Of a stretch of DNA of 64,000 nt, positions 54,903-63,898 are shown piece after piece (position 1 is the stretch's first letter; each line of letters starts with the position of its first letter). The translations under genes and the position numbers were made by a program. The DNA is from CAVPDE01 sp963707125 (GTDB taxonomy: Bacteria; Desulfobacterota; DSM-4660; Desulfatiglandales; HGW-15), in assembly GCA_963707125.1 (NCBI GenBank), contig CAVPOU010000023.1:141147-205146 (forward strand), written 5' to 3'. Under the pieces are notes generated by a model that did no database searches, had not been told where the DNA came from, and saw only the letters and a list, made by a program, of their open reading frames with translations.

Positions 54903-55082
54903 GGCCGCCTCCTCCATCCCCACCTGGCTATTCGAATAGCACCTTCTCAATCTTCTTCAACCGCCTTCAAAGATGACTGCCATCTGACGGTTATCACGAT
55001 AACCGTCGGGTCATCACACACTGGCGCTTACCCTATCTCTTGCATGCCGAGTGCTGACCGCTTTCTCCCTACTCTTCGCCAA

Positions 55083-56207
55083 CTACCCTGTGGCCTTAAG
55101 CCACATGGCCAGAACCGGGTCAACCAACTGCCACTGCTCTGGATCGCCCTTTCTCTCGATGAGATCAAGGTCCTCCAATTGTTTGGTCGAATGTTGGACG
55201 CCTCCCGTGGACCCAAGGGCATGCCTTTGGATATAACTGCCCGCCAGGATCTTCTTGGGAGGCTCTAATGCAAGAGCTTTAAGCAAAAGTCGCTGATGAG
55301 GAGACAAACCCTGGAGGATCGCCTCAAAAACCGGCTTCTCCGAAACGATCAGTTTCTGGAGACCCGCCTGAATGGTCTCTTCGGTGACCGCCTCTGCCAT
55401 CTCATACACGAAAAAGCCCAGTTTCTCGGAATAGTAGGGATGACAGTCCACTGATGAAGCCAGTCTAAGACCCATGTCCTCGGTACAGGATTTGCCGTGC
55501 TCCTTGAACTGCCAGGTAATGAAGTTTCCCAAGTCCGCCGCTGGAAGAGGCCCCAAAGGGTAATTGATTGCGCTTTGGAAAAAAGGGCGCTGCCGCTCAT
55601 TGAAAATTCCCAGCAGGACCCGCCTCCGGCTGCCTATAAAGAAATAGGACGCCTTCTGGCGCTGGATGTGGGTCCTGAGGACGGCCTCAATCTTGGGGGC
55701 CTCCTTGAGCGTCACGATCTCCTGGAATTCATCCAAGGCTATTTGTACAAGTCGCTTGGAGTCCTCTGTGAAGTGGTAAAGGGAATCAATGGTCTCATCG
55801 AGAAGATCAAGACCGCTTCTTCCGGCGGTGGCAGGTTCCACGCTCAATGAGATCCCCCCACTTGGGTCCGGCTTTAGGACAGGACGGAAAGACAACAACG
55901 TGCGAAGGGCCTTTTTCCAAAGCGACGGCTTCCCATGGGTGAACCCATATACGGCTCTGGCCAGCCTGGCGGCCACATCCTCAACGGAGCCTACGCCAAA
56001 GAAATCCGCAAAGATGACGACCGCACCCTTGGCAGCCAGAAGGCTCTGGACCCGCTTTACAAGGGAGGTCTTTCCGAAACGCCTGGGAGAAAAGAGAACG
56101 ACATTAGCCCCGGCCTCCGCGTAAGACCGGAGTTCCTTGAGCTCCTTTTCCCTGTCGCACAACGGGGCATCGACAGGGATTTCTTGCAGATAGAATGGGT
56201 TTCCCAT
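55083..56207 (-). CDS. AAA+ ATPase (archaeal ATPase-like)
   Basis: 374 aa. Walker A SPRRFGKTSL near residue 40, Walker B VQIALDEFQEI, sensor FFIGSRRRVL, then a C-terminal winged-helix (STKQLEDLDLIERKGD). These single-copy ATPases are often accessory or TA-like and poorly understood. A weak promoter (TTGACA on the minus strand at 56269-56264, then TATTGA) and a small ATTGA-CAT-TCAAT palindrome precede it. It lies between the intact and the first broken copy of the cNMP-binding gene. Confidence 0.78.
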   Translation of the reverse strand: MGNPFYLQEIPVDAPLCDREKELKELRSYAEAGANVVLFSPRRFGKTSLVKRVQSLLAAKGAVVIFADFFGVGSVEDVAARLARAVYGFTHGKPSLWKKALRTLLSFRPVLKPDPSGGISLSVEPATAGRSGLDLLDETIDSLYHFTEDSKRLVQIALDEFQEIVTLKEAPKIEAVLRTHIQRQKASYFFIGSRRRVLLGIFNERQRPFFQSAINYPLGPLPAADLGNFITWQFKEHGKSCTEDMGLRLASSVDCHPYYSEKLGFFVYEMAEAVTEETIQAGLQKLIVSEKPVFEAILQGLSPHQRLLLKALALEPPKKILAGSYIQRHALGSTGGVQHSTKQLEDLDLIERKGDPEQWQLVDPVLAMWLKATG

Positions 56208-56364
56208 AACATGGCATCATGGAAGTACAATTATTGACATTCAATAATCGAAATCCCTCTATTTGTCAATAGAATTGCGTCAGGATTCCCGCACGCGAGG
56301 CAACTTGTCATGGCCATCCTTTCTTCTACGTCATTCCGGACAACTCCACCAGAGGGTAGGGACA

Positions 56365-56452
56365 TTTCTTTACCGACAGCCAGGATTTTTTTCATCTGGC
56401 TTTTCCCCAGCCCTCTAAAAGATACGTAGAAGATGAATCCATGGCCGCCTCC
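56365..56452 (-). pseudogene. Fragment of the cNMP-binding gene (copy 2)
   Basis: Nearly identical to the first ~90 bp of the gene at 54902, including GGAGGAGGCGGCCATGGATT. One A is lost in the AAAAA run, and homology ends at about 56365 with GGTAAAGAAATGTCCC. Noncoding remnant. Confidence 0.75.
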
Positions 56453-56458
56453 TCCCGC

Positions 56459-56872
56459 TCATTGCTGGTACGGCGAGATGATTTTTACACTTGGGAAATA
56501 GGTCCTGACCCGCCTAACGTCCCTTGTCACCAGTTCTAGGCCCTCGACTGCCGCATGGGCCCCGATGAAGAAGTCAGGAAGCGGTGCTACCTTTTTCCCC
56601 TTGCCCTTTCTGTACCTGAGATACACTTTTCCGGCCAAGAAGAGCGCTTCCTTCGGAATGGTTACCATCTTCAAGCCACATTCTGTGACCGCCTTCTCCA
56701 ATTCCTCAATCCGCTCAAAGCCAATGGAGATCTCAGTGTAAATAATGGGATTGATGCATAGCGAATGCGCTTCGCTCAGATTGGAAAGCACCCCCTCTGA
56801 CCAGTCACTCCACTCGGGGTCGTCGAGGAAAACGTCCAGGATCACGCTGGAATCCACGAGCACGTCTTTCAT
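56459..56872 (-). CDS. PIN-domain toxin (VapC-like)
   Basis: 137 aa: VDSSVILDVFLDDPEWSDWS, NPIIYTEISIGF, LPDFFIGAHAAVEG and TRDVRR give the PIN acidic residues. It follows the AbrB-type antitoxin with a 3-bp gap. Confidence 0.85.
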   Translation of the reverse strand: MKDVLVDSSVILDVFLDDPEWSDWSEGVLSNLSEAHSLCINPIIYTEISIGFERIEELEKAVTECGLKMVTIPKEALFLAGKVYLRYRKGKGKKVAPLPDFFIGAHAAVEGLELVTRDVRRVRTYFPSVKIISPYQQ

Positions 56873-56875
56873 TCC

Positions 56876-57097
56876 CTATCCCCGGGTCAGATTCAAGATG
56901 GCCTCGGTGCTCATTTTTACCGACGCGATCCCTCGCAGTTTCCTGAAGGCATTCCTCTGAGGGCTGCTCCTTTTCTTTTTCACGATGTAGACCTTGCCCT
57001 TTACCTCCACAAAATCAATCTCTGAACTTGGACCGATTCCGAGTTTTTCTCTGATAGGCTGAGGGATGGTCACTTGCCCCTTTGTTGTCACTCTCAT
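56876..57097 (-). CDS. AbrB/MazE-type antitoxin
   Basis: 73 aa swapped-hairpin fold: MRVTTKGQVTIPQPIREKLG, then IDFVEVKGKVYIVKK. ATG 57097 with GGAGAT upstream; a TTG two codons earlier also reads. Autorepression through the palindrome at 57124 is likely. Confidence 0.85.
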   Translation of the reverse strand: MRVTTKGQVTIPQPIREKLGIGPSSEIDFVEVKGKVYIVKKKRSSPQRNAFRKLRGIASVKMSTEAILNLTRG

Positions 57098-57123
57098 GGT
57101 CAATCTCCGAAATACGTAATACC

Positions 57124-57157
57124 GGTAATAGTATTACCGTCTACCAACCCTTGTCAA
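57124..57157 (-). promoter_or_regulatory. Promoter and operator of the AbrB/PIN pair
   Basis: On the minus strand TTGACA (57157-57152), an 18-bp spacer and TACTAT (57133-57128). The perfect palindrome GGTAATA-C-TATTACC (57124-57138) covers the -10. The rest of the gap up to 57370 shows no gene. Confidence 0.72.
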
Positions 57158-57370
57158 TCCTTTTCACGATGTCCTCGCAGCCTTTCCCGCTCTATGAAAG
57201 TGCGAACTTCCTGTCCCACTGCAGATCCAGGATCTCATGAAACTATTTGGTTATTCCGGATTCAAGAAGAAAAGCACAAGGACAAGGGCGTCCCTTTCTA
57301 CTCTTGCATGACCTGCTGCCGGTTGGGGATTTGGGTGGTGATTATGATAGACAAAACCGGACAAAAAGCG

Positions 57371-57413
57371 TTGACATTGTAGCATATCATCAGGTAATGT
57401 ACTGATATGCTAC
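57371..57413 (+). promoter_or_regulatory. Promoter with 11-bp inverted repeat over the start codon
   Basis: TTGACA (57371-57376), a possible TAATGT -10 (57395-57400), and the perfect repeat GTAGCATATCA (57379-57389) / TGATATGCTAC (57403-57413), whose right arm contains the ATG at 57407. The transcript would be nearly leaderless. Confidence 0.6.
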
Positions 57414-58603
57414 AAACTATACCTCGACAGAGACTCTTGAACGAAGTTGCAGGTTGTCTGCGCACTTCTCCCGCGACCGTACTGCTTGGAGCGCGGCAGG
57501 TGGGCAAGACTTCTCTCGCGCACATGATTGCTGCCGGGCGTAAGGATGTCCGGGTCTTCGACCTGGAAAGAAGGGCTGGACGTGAGGCCCTGCTCCAAAC
57601 ACCGGAACTCACACTCGCCGATTGTTCCGGGCTGGTGGTGATTGATGAAATCCAGCGACTTCCTTTCCTTTTTGAGGTGCTCCGCCCCCTCTGCGACTCC
57701 CCTGAACGCCGTGCGATTTACCTGCTATTGGGAAGTGCCTCGCCGGACCTCGTCCGGGGCGTCTCGGAGACCCTCGCCGGCCGTGCACTGTTTGTCCGCG
57801 TCCCTGGTTTTGCATTGGATGAGGTGGGCCCGGAGAACCAGGACCGATTGTGGCTGCAAGGAGGATTCCCCAGGGCTTATCTCGCTGGGTCGCCAGACGA
57901 CGCTTGGCGCTGGCTTGAGAGCTTTGTGCAGACTTTTCTTGAAAGAGATATTCCCCAACTCGGTATCCGGATACCCTCGGAAACGCTGCGCCGCTTTTGG
58001 GTAATGATGGCTCACTACCACGGGCAAGTTTGGAATGCCGCGGAACTGGCTCGGTCCCTGTCGGTTAGTCCGGCGACGGCGAATCACTATCGCGATATCC
58101 TGGCGGGCACCTTTGTAATCCGTGTGCTACCGCCCTGGTTCGAGAACCTGGGCAAACGACAGGTCAAGTCTCCCAAGGTGTATCTGAGGGATAGCGGGTT
58201 GCTCCACTGCCTCCTTGGAATCGATTCCATGGAGCTGCTACGATCTCATCCCCGTTACGGTGCCAGTTGGGAAGGATATGCCCTTGAGCAGGTGTTAGCC
58301 CTGACCGGCGAGCGCGACAGCTACTACTGGGGCACGCAGCGGGGGGCCGAACTGGATCTCCTGCTTATGCGCAGAGGGCGTCGGTGGGGGTTTGAGTTCA
58401 AGTGCACCGATGCCCCTGCGATCACCAAGTCCATGCATATCGCTTTGAAGGACCTTGGGCTCGAACGCATATGGGTGGTGTATCCTGGGGGAGACCGCTA
58501 TCCTATGCACGAACGGATCGAAGCGCTGCCTCTGCGGGAGGTCCATCGAGTCTGCGCAGAGGCGCTCGGGAAGACACGCCGTACGGATGGAAAGAAGAGA
58601 TAG
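57407..58603 (+). CDS. AAA ATPase with DUF4143 domain
   Basis: 398 aa. Walker A GARQVGKTSL (about residue 28), Walker B LVVIDEIQRLP, then the DUF4143 C-terminal part with AHYHGQVWNAAELARSLSVS (winged helix) and the nuclease-like ELDLLLMRRGRRWGFEFK, where E/D...E-x-K resembles the PD-(D/E)xK core. These proteins are widespread accessory ATPases of uncertain role. There is no ribosome site; see the palindrome at 57371. Its end abuts the truncated cNMP-binding gene at 58621. Confidence 0.85.
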   Translation: MLQTIPRQRLLNEVAGCLRTSPATVLLGARQVGKTSLAHMIAAGRKDVRVFDLERRAGREALLQTPELTLADCSGLVVIDEIQRLPFLFEVLRPLCDSPERRAIYLLLGSASPDLVRGVSETLAGRALFVRVPGFALDEVGPENQDRLWLQGGFPRAYLAGSPDDAWRWLESFVQTFLERDIPQLGIRIPSETLRRFWVMMAHYHGQVWNAAELARSLSVSPATANHYRDILAGTFVIRVLPPWFENLGKRQVKSPKVYLRDSGLLHCLLGIDSMELLRSHPRYGASWEGYALEQVLALTGERDSYYWGTQRGAELDLLLMRRGRRWGFEFKCTDAPAITKSMHIALKDLGLERIWVVYPGGDRYPMHERIEALPLREVHRVCAEALGKTRRTDGKKR

Positions 58604-58620
58604 GGAGTAATCCACCGTGG

Positions 58621-58917
58621 TCAGCAACTGCGAATGGGGCGTCCAGACCATTGAATTGCTGAGGGAGGAACAAGAGCCGAGGTGCCGAAGACATCTCCGG
58701 GATCGCGCAGAATCGATATAGGCAAATCAAAATTTTTTTCAACCGTGGTCATGAGCTCCACAGCCCCTGACCGCAGAATGTAGACACCGTTCGCGGCCTG
58801 GCCTTCCTTGATGATCTGCTGCCCCTTCTTCATGGCTATTTCTTTGCCCGCAGACAGGATCTTTTTCATCTGGCCGTCGCCCATCCCTCTAAGAAGATAT
58901 GTAGAAGATAAATCCAC
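58621..58917 (-). pseudogene. Truncated cNMP-binding gene (copy 3)
   Basis: Matches the gene at 54902 through DVFGTSALVPP, then stops matching near 58663 and ends SAIQWSGRPIRSC from unrelated sequence. About a third of the protein, including the end of the cNMP site, is missing. Start GTG 58917 by homology. The break falls at the edge of the DUF4143 ATPase module. Confidence 0.75.
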
Positions 58918-59013
58918 CGCTATCACCTCGCACCCCAGGTAAATCAGGTTTTAGGAACCAATCTTGACTCAAAATCTTTCCGACCGCAAACCCTGCGCTG
59001 ACACTTCAGCGCT

Positions 59014-60180
59014 TCACCGCAAGAGAAGGGTGAGCAGCACCGCAGTCCGATCATCCTTCGGCTCAAGCGGTTCTTCCTTTTCCCTCAAACGGCGCAGAAG
59101 CGCCGGTAGAAGGCTGTCAGAATTCTGCTTCACGACCTCCCCGAAGAGGCGAGCCAGTTCGTCGCCGCCGAGCATCCCTTTCGCTGCCTGCTCAGGATGG
59201 TTGATCTCATAGAAGCCATCCGTATAAAAAAGCAGACGATCTCCCGGCTGCATCTGCATCTCGATGCGCTCGTATCCGACGCCCAGTAACATCGGCAAGG
59301 CAAGCAAAATTCCAGGTCGCGTGTCCAATTCAGTCACGGTGCCCCCACGCAACAGCAAGGGTGGCGGGTGACCCGCCGTACTGTGCTCAAGAACGAGCGC
59401 CCGCGTGTCGAGTGCGCCGACGACAAGGCTCATGCCCTGGCCCGAGGGGGCATTGTCTCGCAAATAGCCGTCGAGGTTGAGCAGGAGTTCGTCCGTCCTC
59501 CGAAAATGCCGCGCCATCTCCCTAATTTGGGCGCGCGCGACGGCCATCATGAGAGAAGCCTCCGCTCCATGGCCCATCACGTCACCCACGGCGAACAGAA
59601 AGCGTTCCGGTGCGATCTGAATCACATCGTAGTAGTCTCCCGACGCGTAGGTGCAGGGTTCCCAGAGGGCCTCCACCTGGAACCTGCCGTGGGAATCGAT
59701 CGCTCCCAGATCCGGGAGCAAGGAGCGTTGAACTTCTCGGAGGGCCTTGTGTTCCTCGCGATAGACAACCTGACGGTCGGAGATCCGCCGCGCCCGCCCT
59801 GCAAGAACCTGCAGTGTCTTTCGCAGGAGATCAGGGGAATCCGTGAAGCCGCGCTGAAGTTGGTCCGCAGAGAGAGTGAGAACCTCACACGGACCAAGGG
59901 CAGTAACCGTGGCCGTCCGTCTCCCTCCTCCAAACCCAGCGATCTCGCCGAAAAGCTCCCCGGGCTCTATGACGTTCACCTGCTCCCCTCCTTCGCTCAC
60001 AGCGCAGCGACCGGAGAGCAGCACATAGGCTCCCTCGGCCTCGTCGCCCTCTCGAAAGAGCGCCTCCCCAGGTGCAACTCGGCACACCAGGCCCGCGGAT
60101 CTCAGGCCAGCCCAAGTCTCGTCACCCGGTAGCATTCCGTACCGTTTGCGTCGAGTCTTCGAATTGCTGACTTTCGTCAT
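59014..60180 (-). CDS. cNMP-binding domain plus SpoIIE-type PP2C phosphatase
   Basis: 388 aa. N-terminal cNMP-binding domain (about 20-135; GELFGEIAGFGGGRRTATV is the phosphate cassette), a helical linker (EEHKALREVQRSLLP), and a SpoIIE/RsbU PP2C domain (about 165-388; SGDYYDVI, GDVMGHGAEASLMMA, LLFYTDGFYE, KDDRTAVLL hold the metal Asps). It would dephosphorylate a STAS protein such as that at 49536 when cyclic nucleotide binds, tying the cyclases to the RsbW/RsbV switch. Confidence 0.9.
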   Translation of the reverse strand: MTKVSNSKTRRKRYGMLPGDETWAGLRSAGLVCRVAPGEALFREGDEAEGAYVLLSGRCAVSEGGEQVNVIEPGELFGEIAGFGGGRRTATVTALGPCEVLTLSADQLQRGFTDSPDLLRKTLQVLAGRARRISDRQVVYREEHKALREVQRSLLPDLGAIDSHGRFQVEALWEPCTYASGDYYDVIQIAPERFLFAVGDVMGHGAEASLMMAVARAQIREMARHFRRTDELLLNLDGYLRDNAPSGQGMSLVVGALDTRALVLEHSTAGHPPPLLLRGGTVTELDTRPGILLALPMLLGVGYERIEMQMQPGDRLLFYTDGFYEINHPEQAAKGMLGGDELARLFGEVVKQNSDSLLPALLRRLREKEEPLEPKDDRTAVLLTLLLR

Positions 60181-60523
60181 CGCATCATAGCCCGGATTCG
60201 GGCACTCCTCCGAGAAGCCCTGCCAGCGAGAAATCTTACCTGTGCCGAAGTATAAGGAATCTACCGCTGAGTGTCAACGGAAACCCCGATCTCATTCGCG
60301 CGGCTCCTGAAGGGATCGCAGGGGATAGCTTTGGAGATTCAGGCCAGAGCTTTTCATAGCGCCAGAATAGTTGTTGCCTTTTGCGTTTTTTTCTGTACTA
60401 TTGAAGTCAACTCAGTGAGCGTTGTCCGGTCCGTAAATTTCGTAACTCTCCTATTCAATCAGCGCCCTTTTGGGGTGGATTTTAAACCCTTCTAACCTGA
60501 CCCAAAGGACAGGGGCGTCTCCG
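60181..60523. other. Intergenic DNA between divergent signalling genes
   Basis: No recognised gene or repeat family. Presumably holds both promoters; I see no strong consensus. Confidence 0.4.
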
Positions 60524-62792
60524 ATGAGATTTTCTCTCAAATCTTTTTTCACCATCAATGCAGCGTCCCTCACACTCTCCACCATCCTTCTGGTTGTGAT
60601 ACTTTTCCATGTCGGCATTCCCATCCTCGATATGATCGAATTGAAGACCTATGACCTCCGTTTCCTGTCGCGAGGCCACTTGCGGCCCTCCCCCGCTGTA
60701 GCCTTGGCGCTCATTGATGAAAAAAGCCTCGATAAGGAGGGCCGCTGGCCTTGGCCGAGATCCAAAATGGCTTCTCTTGTAAACATCCTGTCTCAAGACG
60801 GCGCCAAAGTGATCGGCTTTGATATCGGTTTTCTCGAACCGGATGAAAACTCTCTCCTGCAATTCATCAACCAGTTTGGTCAAAAAATTGATGCGCTGGA
60901 TATCCATGACACGAGATTGACCGATTTCATGAAGGAGAACAAAGAAAACGCAGACAACGATCTCGCTCTTGCAAAAGCGATCAGGAATTCGTCTTCCAAG
61001 GTAGTGCTCGGCTACTTCTTCCACATGTCTCAAGCCGAGCTTGATTACCGGATCGACCAGAAAGAAATAGACAAACAGATCGAGCGCATCAGCGCTTCAA
61101 AATACCCTTTCGTCCTCTCTGACGACCCGCGAATGGAGTCTTTTCCGTTTCCAAGGCTTACGCCCCTGAAAGCAATCTCGAGATTCTCGCTGAGGCGACA
61201 AGCTCCGCCGGCTTTTTCACTCTCGCCGCTGATGATGATGGAGTGGTCCGATGGATGCCCCTCATCATACAGTGCGGCGAAAATCTCTATCCTCCCCTGT
61301 CGGTTTCCTGTGCCTGGCTTTACCTGGACAAGCCTCAACTCATGGTCAAGGTGGCTCGCTATGGGGCCAAAGGGATAAAGATGGGTGAGGGGTTCATACC
61401 CACCGATGAAAACGGTCAACTGCTCATCAACTACCTCGGTCCGCCCAAAACCTTTCAGCACGTATCCATCACGGACATTCTCGACGGCAAGATCGCCAAG
61501 GGCACTTTCAAAGACAGAATCGTGCTGGTCGGGGCCACGGCCATGGGGACCCATGACCTGCGTAGCACTCCCTTCAGCGTGTTCTATCCGGGCGCGGAGA
61601 TCCACGCTACCGTGATAGAAAACATACTGGCGCAAAATTTCCTGAGCAAACCCAAGTGGTCGACCATTTACGACCTCTTTGCCATAATCGTGCTGGGAGT
61701 TCTCACAGGGATCGCCCTTCCTCATGTGAGCGCTGTGAAAGGGATCCTTTTTGCCGGAGGCCTGTTTGCTCTTGCATATCCTGATCGCCCAACAGCTTTT
61801 TTCAAGCGCCAGGGTCTGGCTCAATATCGTCTATCCACTCGCAGTCATTGCGTTCACTTACACCGCTCTCACCTTGTATCATTACGTCACCGAGGAGCGG
61901 GAACGCAGGAAGATCAAAGGGGCTTTCATACACTACGTGTCCCCTTTGGTGATCGAGGAAATCCTCAAAGATCCGGCGCGGCTTAAGCTCGGAGGCCAGG
62001 AAAAGGTCCTCACGGTGCTTTTCAGCGACCTGGCCGGCTTCAGCGGCTACTCCGAGCGCTATGGCCCGAACGAGATGATCAGCATCCTCAGCGAGTACTT
62101 TGAAACCATGACGGAAGAGGTCTTTGCCCATCAAGGCACCCTCAAGGAATACGTGGGCGACGAGCTGATGGCCATTTTCGGTGCCCCCCTTGACCAGGCG
62201 GACCATGCTCAAAGGGCCTGCGCCGCAGCCCTTGCCATGCGGGACCGGCTTCAGGCTTTACGCCAGGAGTGGGCCAAGATCGGCCGCCCTCCTCTGGCGG
62301 CGCGAACCGGCATCAACTCAGGGCTCATGCTGGTGGGGAACATCGGGTCCCGTTACCGCTTCTCCTATGGCGCACTGGGAGACCAGGTCAACCTCGGTTC
62401 CCGTTTGGAAGGGCTCAACAAGATGTACGGCACCGAAATCCTGCTCGGGGAGAACACAGCTCGCCTGGTTGACAGTTCCTTCTTGCTGCGGGAGCTCGAC
62501 ATGGTCAAGGTCGTTGGAAGAAAGCAACCCCTTCGCATCTATGAGCTAGTGGGCAAGCCGGATGATTCTCTTCCTAAGGAGAGAAACAGTCCTTGAGGCA
62601 CTTTACAGCCGGGCTCGAGGCCTACCGCCGGCAGCTCTGGGAAGACGCTATAGCGCTTTTCAATCAGTCCCTGGCGCTCTGGCCCGACGATGGCCCTTCC
62701 CGGATCATGGCGGAGCGTTGCAGGATCTACCGGGAAGCGTTCCGCCGGCAGATTGGGATTCCGTCTTCGAACACACCAGTAAAGGGAAGTAA
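60524..62792 (+). pseudogene. CHASE2-adenylate/guanylate cyclase, four frameshifts
   Basis: Across frames the protein is about 750 aa. One N-terminal membrane helix; a CHASE2 sensor (DLRFLSRGHL, ALIDEKSLDKEGRWPWPRS); membrane helices near 61680-61850; then a class III cyclase (VLTVLFSDLAGFSGYSERYG, YVGDELMAIFGAP, TGINSGLMLVGNIGS). The tail AGLEAYRRQLWEDAIALFNQ and ADWDSVFEHTSKGK are usual for this family. Frame changes fall near 61145, 61775, 62585 and 62735. All catalytic Asp and the substrate-binding motifs are kept between indels. Confidence 0.82.
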
Positions 62793-62819
62793 CCTGCTGT
62801 CGGATGAAGCCGACAGCTT

Positions 62820-62935
62820 GAGGGACAAAGGGACGATGAAGAGGCACAAAGGCACACAAAGTCAATTCAGGCTCATCTGCTGTGTCCTATCTGCTTCTGG
62901 GCCTATGTGCCTTTGCAACTTTGTGCCTTCATCGT
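62820..62935. repeat. GGGACAAAGG/CCTTTGTGCC hairpin element
   Basis: AGGGACAAAGGGACGATGAAG and AGGCACAAAGGCACACAAAG face TGTGCCTTTGCAACTTTGTG. Family of 22775-22935. Confidence 0.6.
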
Positions 62936-63010
62936 AGTGCAAGATGCAAACTGAAATTAAGGCTTCATCTTCCACTTCCCGATAGAAACAACAGAGGAGG
63001 TATTTAGACC

Positions 63011-63871
63011 ATGCTCAACCTTCAGAAAGTTGTGATTGAGTATACGGTGAAGGAACTCCGAAGTGCGTATCTCAAAACTTACAGTGAGATGGAGCAGCAA
63101 CTTGGCAACATCATGGTGTGGTCATGCCATCTGGCCCTGGAAAATATCGCCAACTCCGACGCTTTGTACCATGATCTGGATCACACAGTGATGGTCGCCA
63201 CGGCCGGTCAGGCAATCTTGGAAGGGAAGCACCTGTCTGAAGGAGGAGTTGCACCGGGAGACTGGGTGCATGTCATGATAGCCCTTCTGTGTCATGACAT
63301 CGGATATGTGAAAGGGGTGTGCAGAGCCGACAGAGACGGTTTTTTTGCCACAGGGATTGGTGACGGCACAGTGGAGATCTCGTCCACCTCTACCGATGCA
63401 GCGCTCGCGCCCTATCACGTTGACCGGAGCAAGCTCTTTGTGCGAGATCGCTTCGGCAACAAATTGCTTTCGGGTATGGCGGCAATGATCGACGCGGAGT
63501 TGATTGCGTCCTACATCGAAATGACCCGCTTTCCTGTCCCTAAAGACGATCAACACAAGGACACAACGGGATATCCGGCATTGGTTCGCGCTGCGGACCT
63601 TATCGGCCAGCTTGGAGACCCCAATCGCCTGCTGAGGTGCCCTGCCCTTTTCTATGAGTTCCAGGAGATCGGTCTCAATGAGAAGCTCGGATACAAGACG
63701 CCCGGCGACCTGCGCCAGAGCAACGCAAAATTCTACTGGGACGTTGTGAGCCCATACATCCAAGAGGCCGTACGCTACCTTCGTGTCACCCAGGAAGGAA
63801 AACAGTGGGTCGCCAACCTGTATGCGAATGTGCTGGCTGCACTGAACGGGAATACACCACGGGTTATTTGA
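63011..63871 (+). CDS. HD-domain metal-dependent phosphohydrolase
   Basis: 286 aa. YHDLDHT (H54) and LLCHDIGYV (H95, D96) form the HD metal site. It may cleave a nucleotide or cyclic nucleotide, which would make it a natural off switch for the cyclases nearby; no other output domain. AGAGGAGG precedes the ATG. Its 3' portion is partly copied at 63899. Confidence 0.85.
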   Translation: MLNLQKVVIEYTVKELRSAYLKTYSEMEQQLGNIMVWSCHLALENIANSDALYHDLDHTVMVATAGQAILEGKHLSEGGVAPGDWVHVMIALLCHDIGYVKGVCRADRDGFFATGIGDGTVEISSTSTDAALAPYHVDRSKLFVRDRFGNKLLSGMAAMIDAELIASYIEMTRFPVPKDDQHKDTTGYPALVRAADLIGQLGDPNRLLRCPALFYEFQEIGLNEKLGYKTPGDLRQSNAKFYWDVVSPYIQEAVRYLRVTQEGKQWVANLYANVLAALNGNTPRVI

Positions 63872-63898
63872 CGCCTTCCTGGCGTTCCCACTGAGGTC

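Noticed and set aside
60271..60495. 74-aa ORF between SpoIIE and the CHASE2 cyclase
   Set aside because: No ribosome site, odd composition, no recognisable family.
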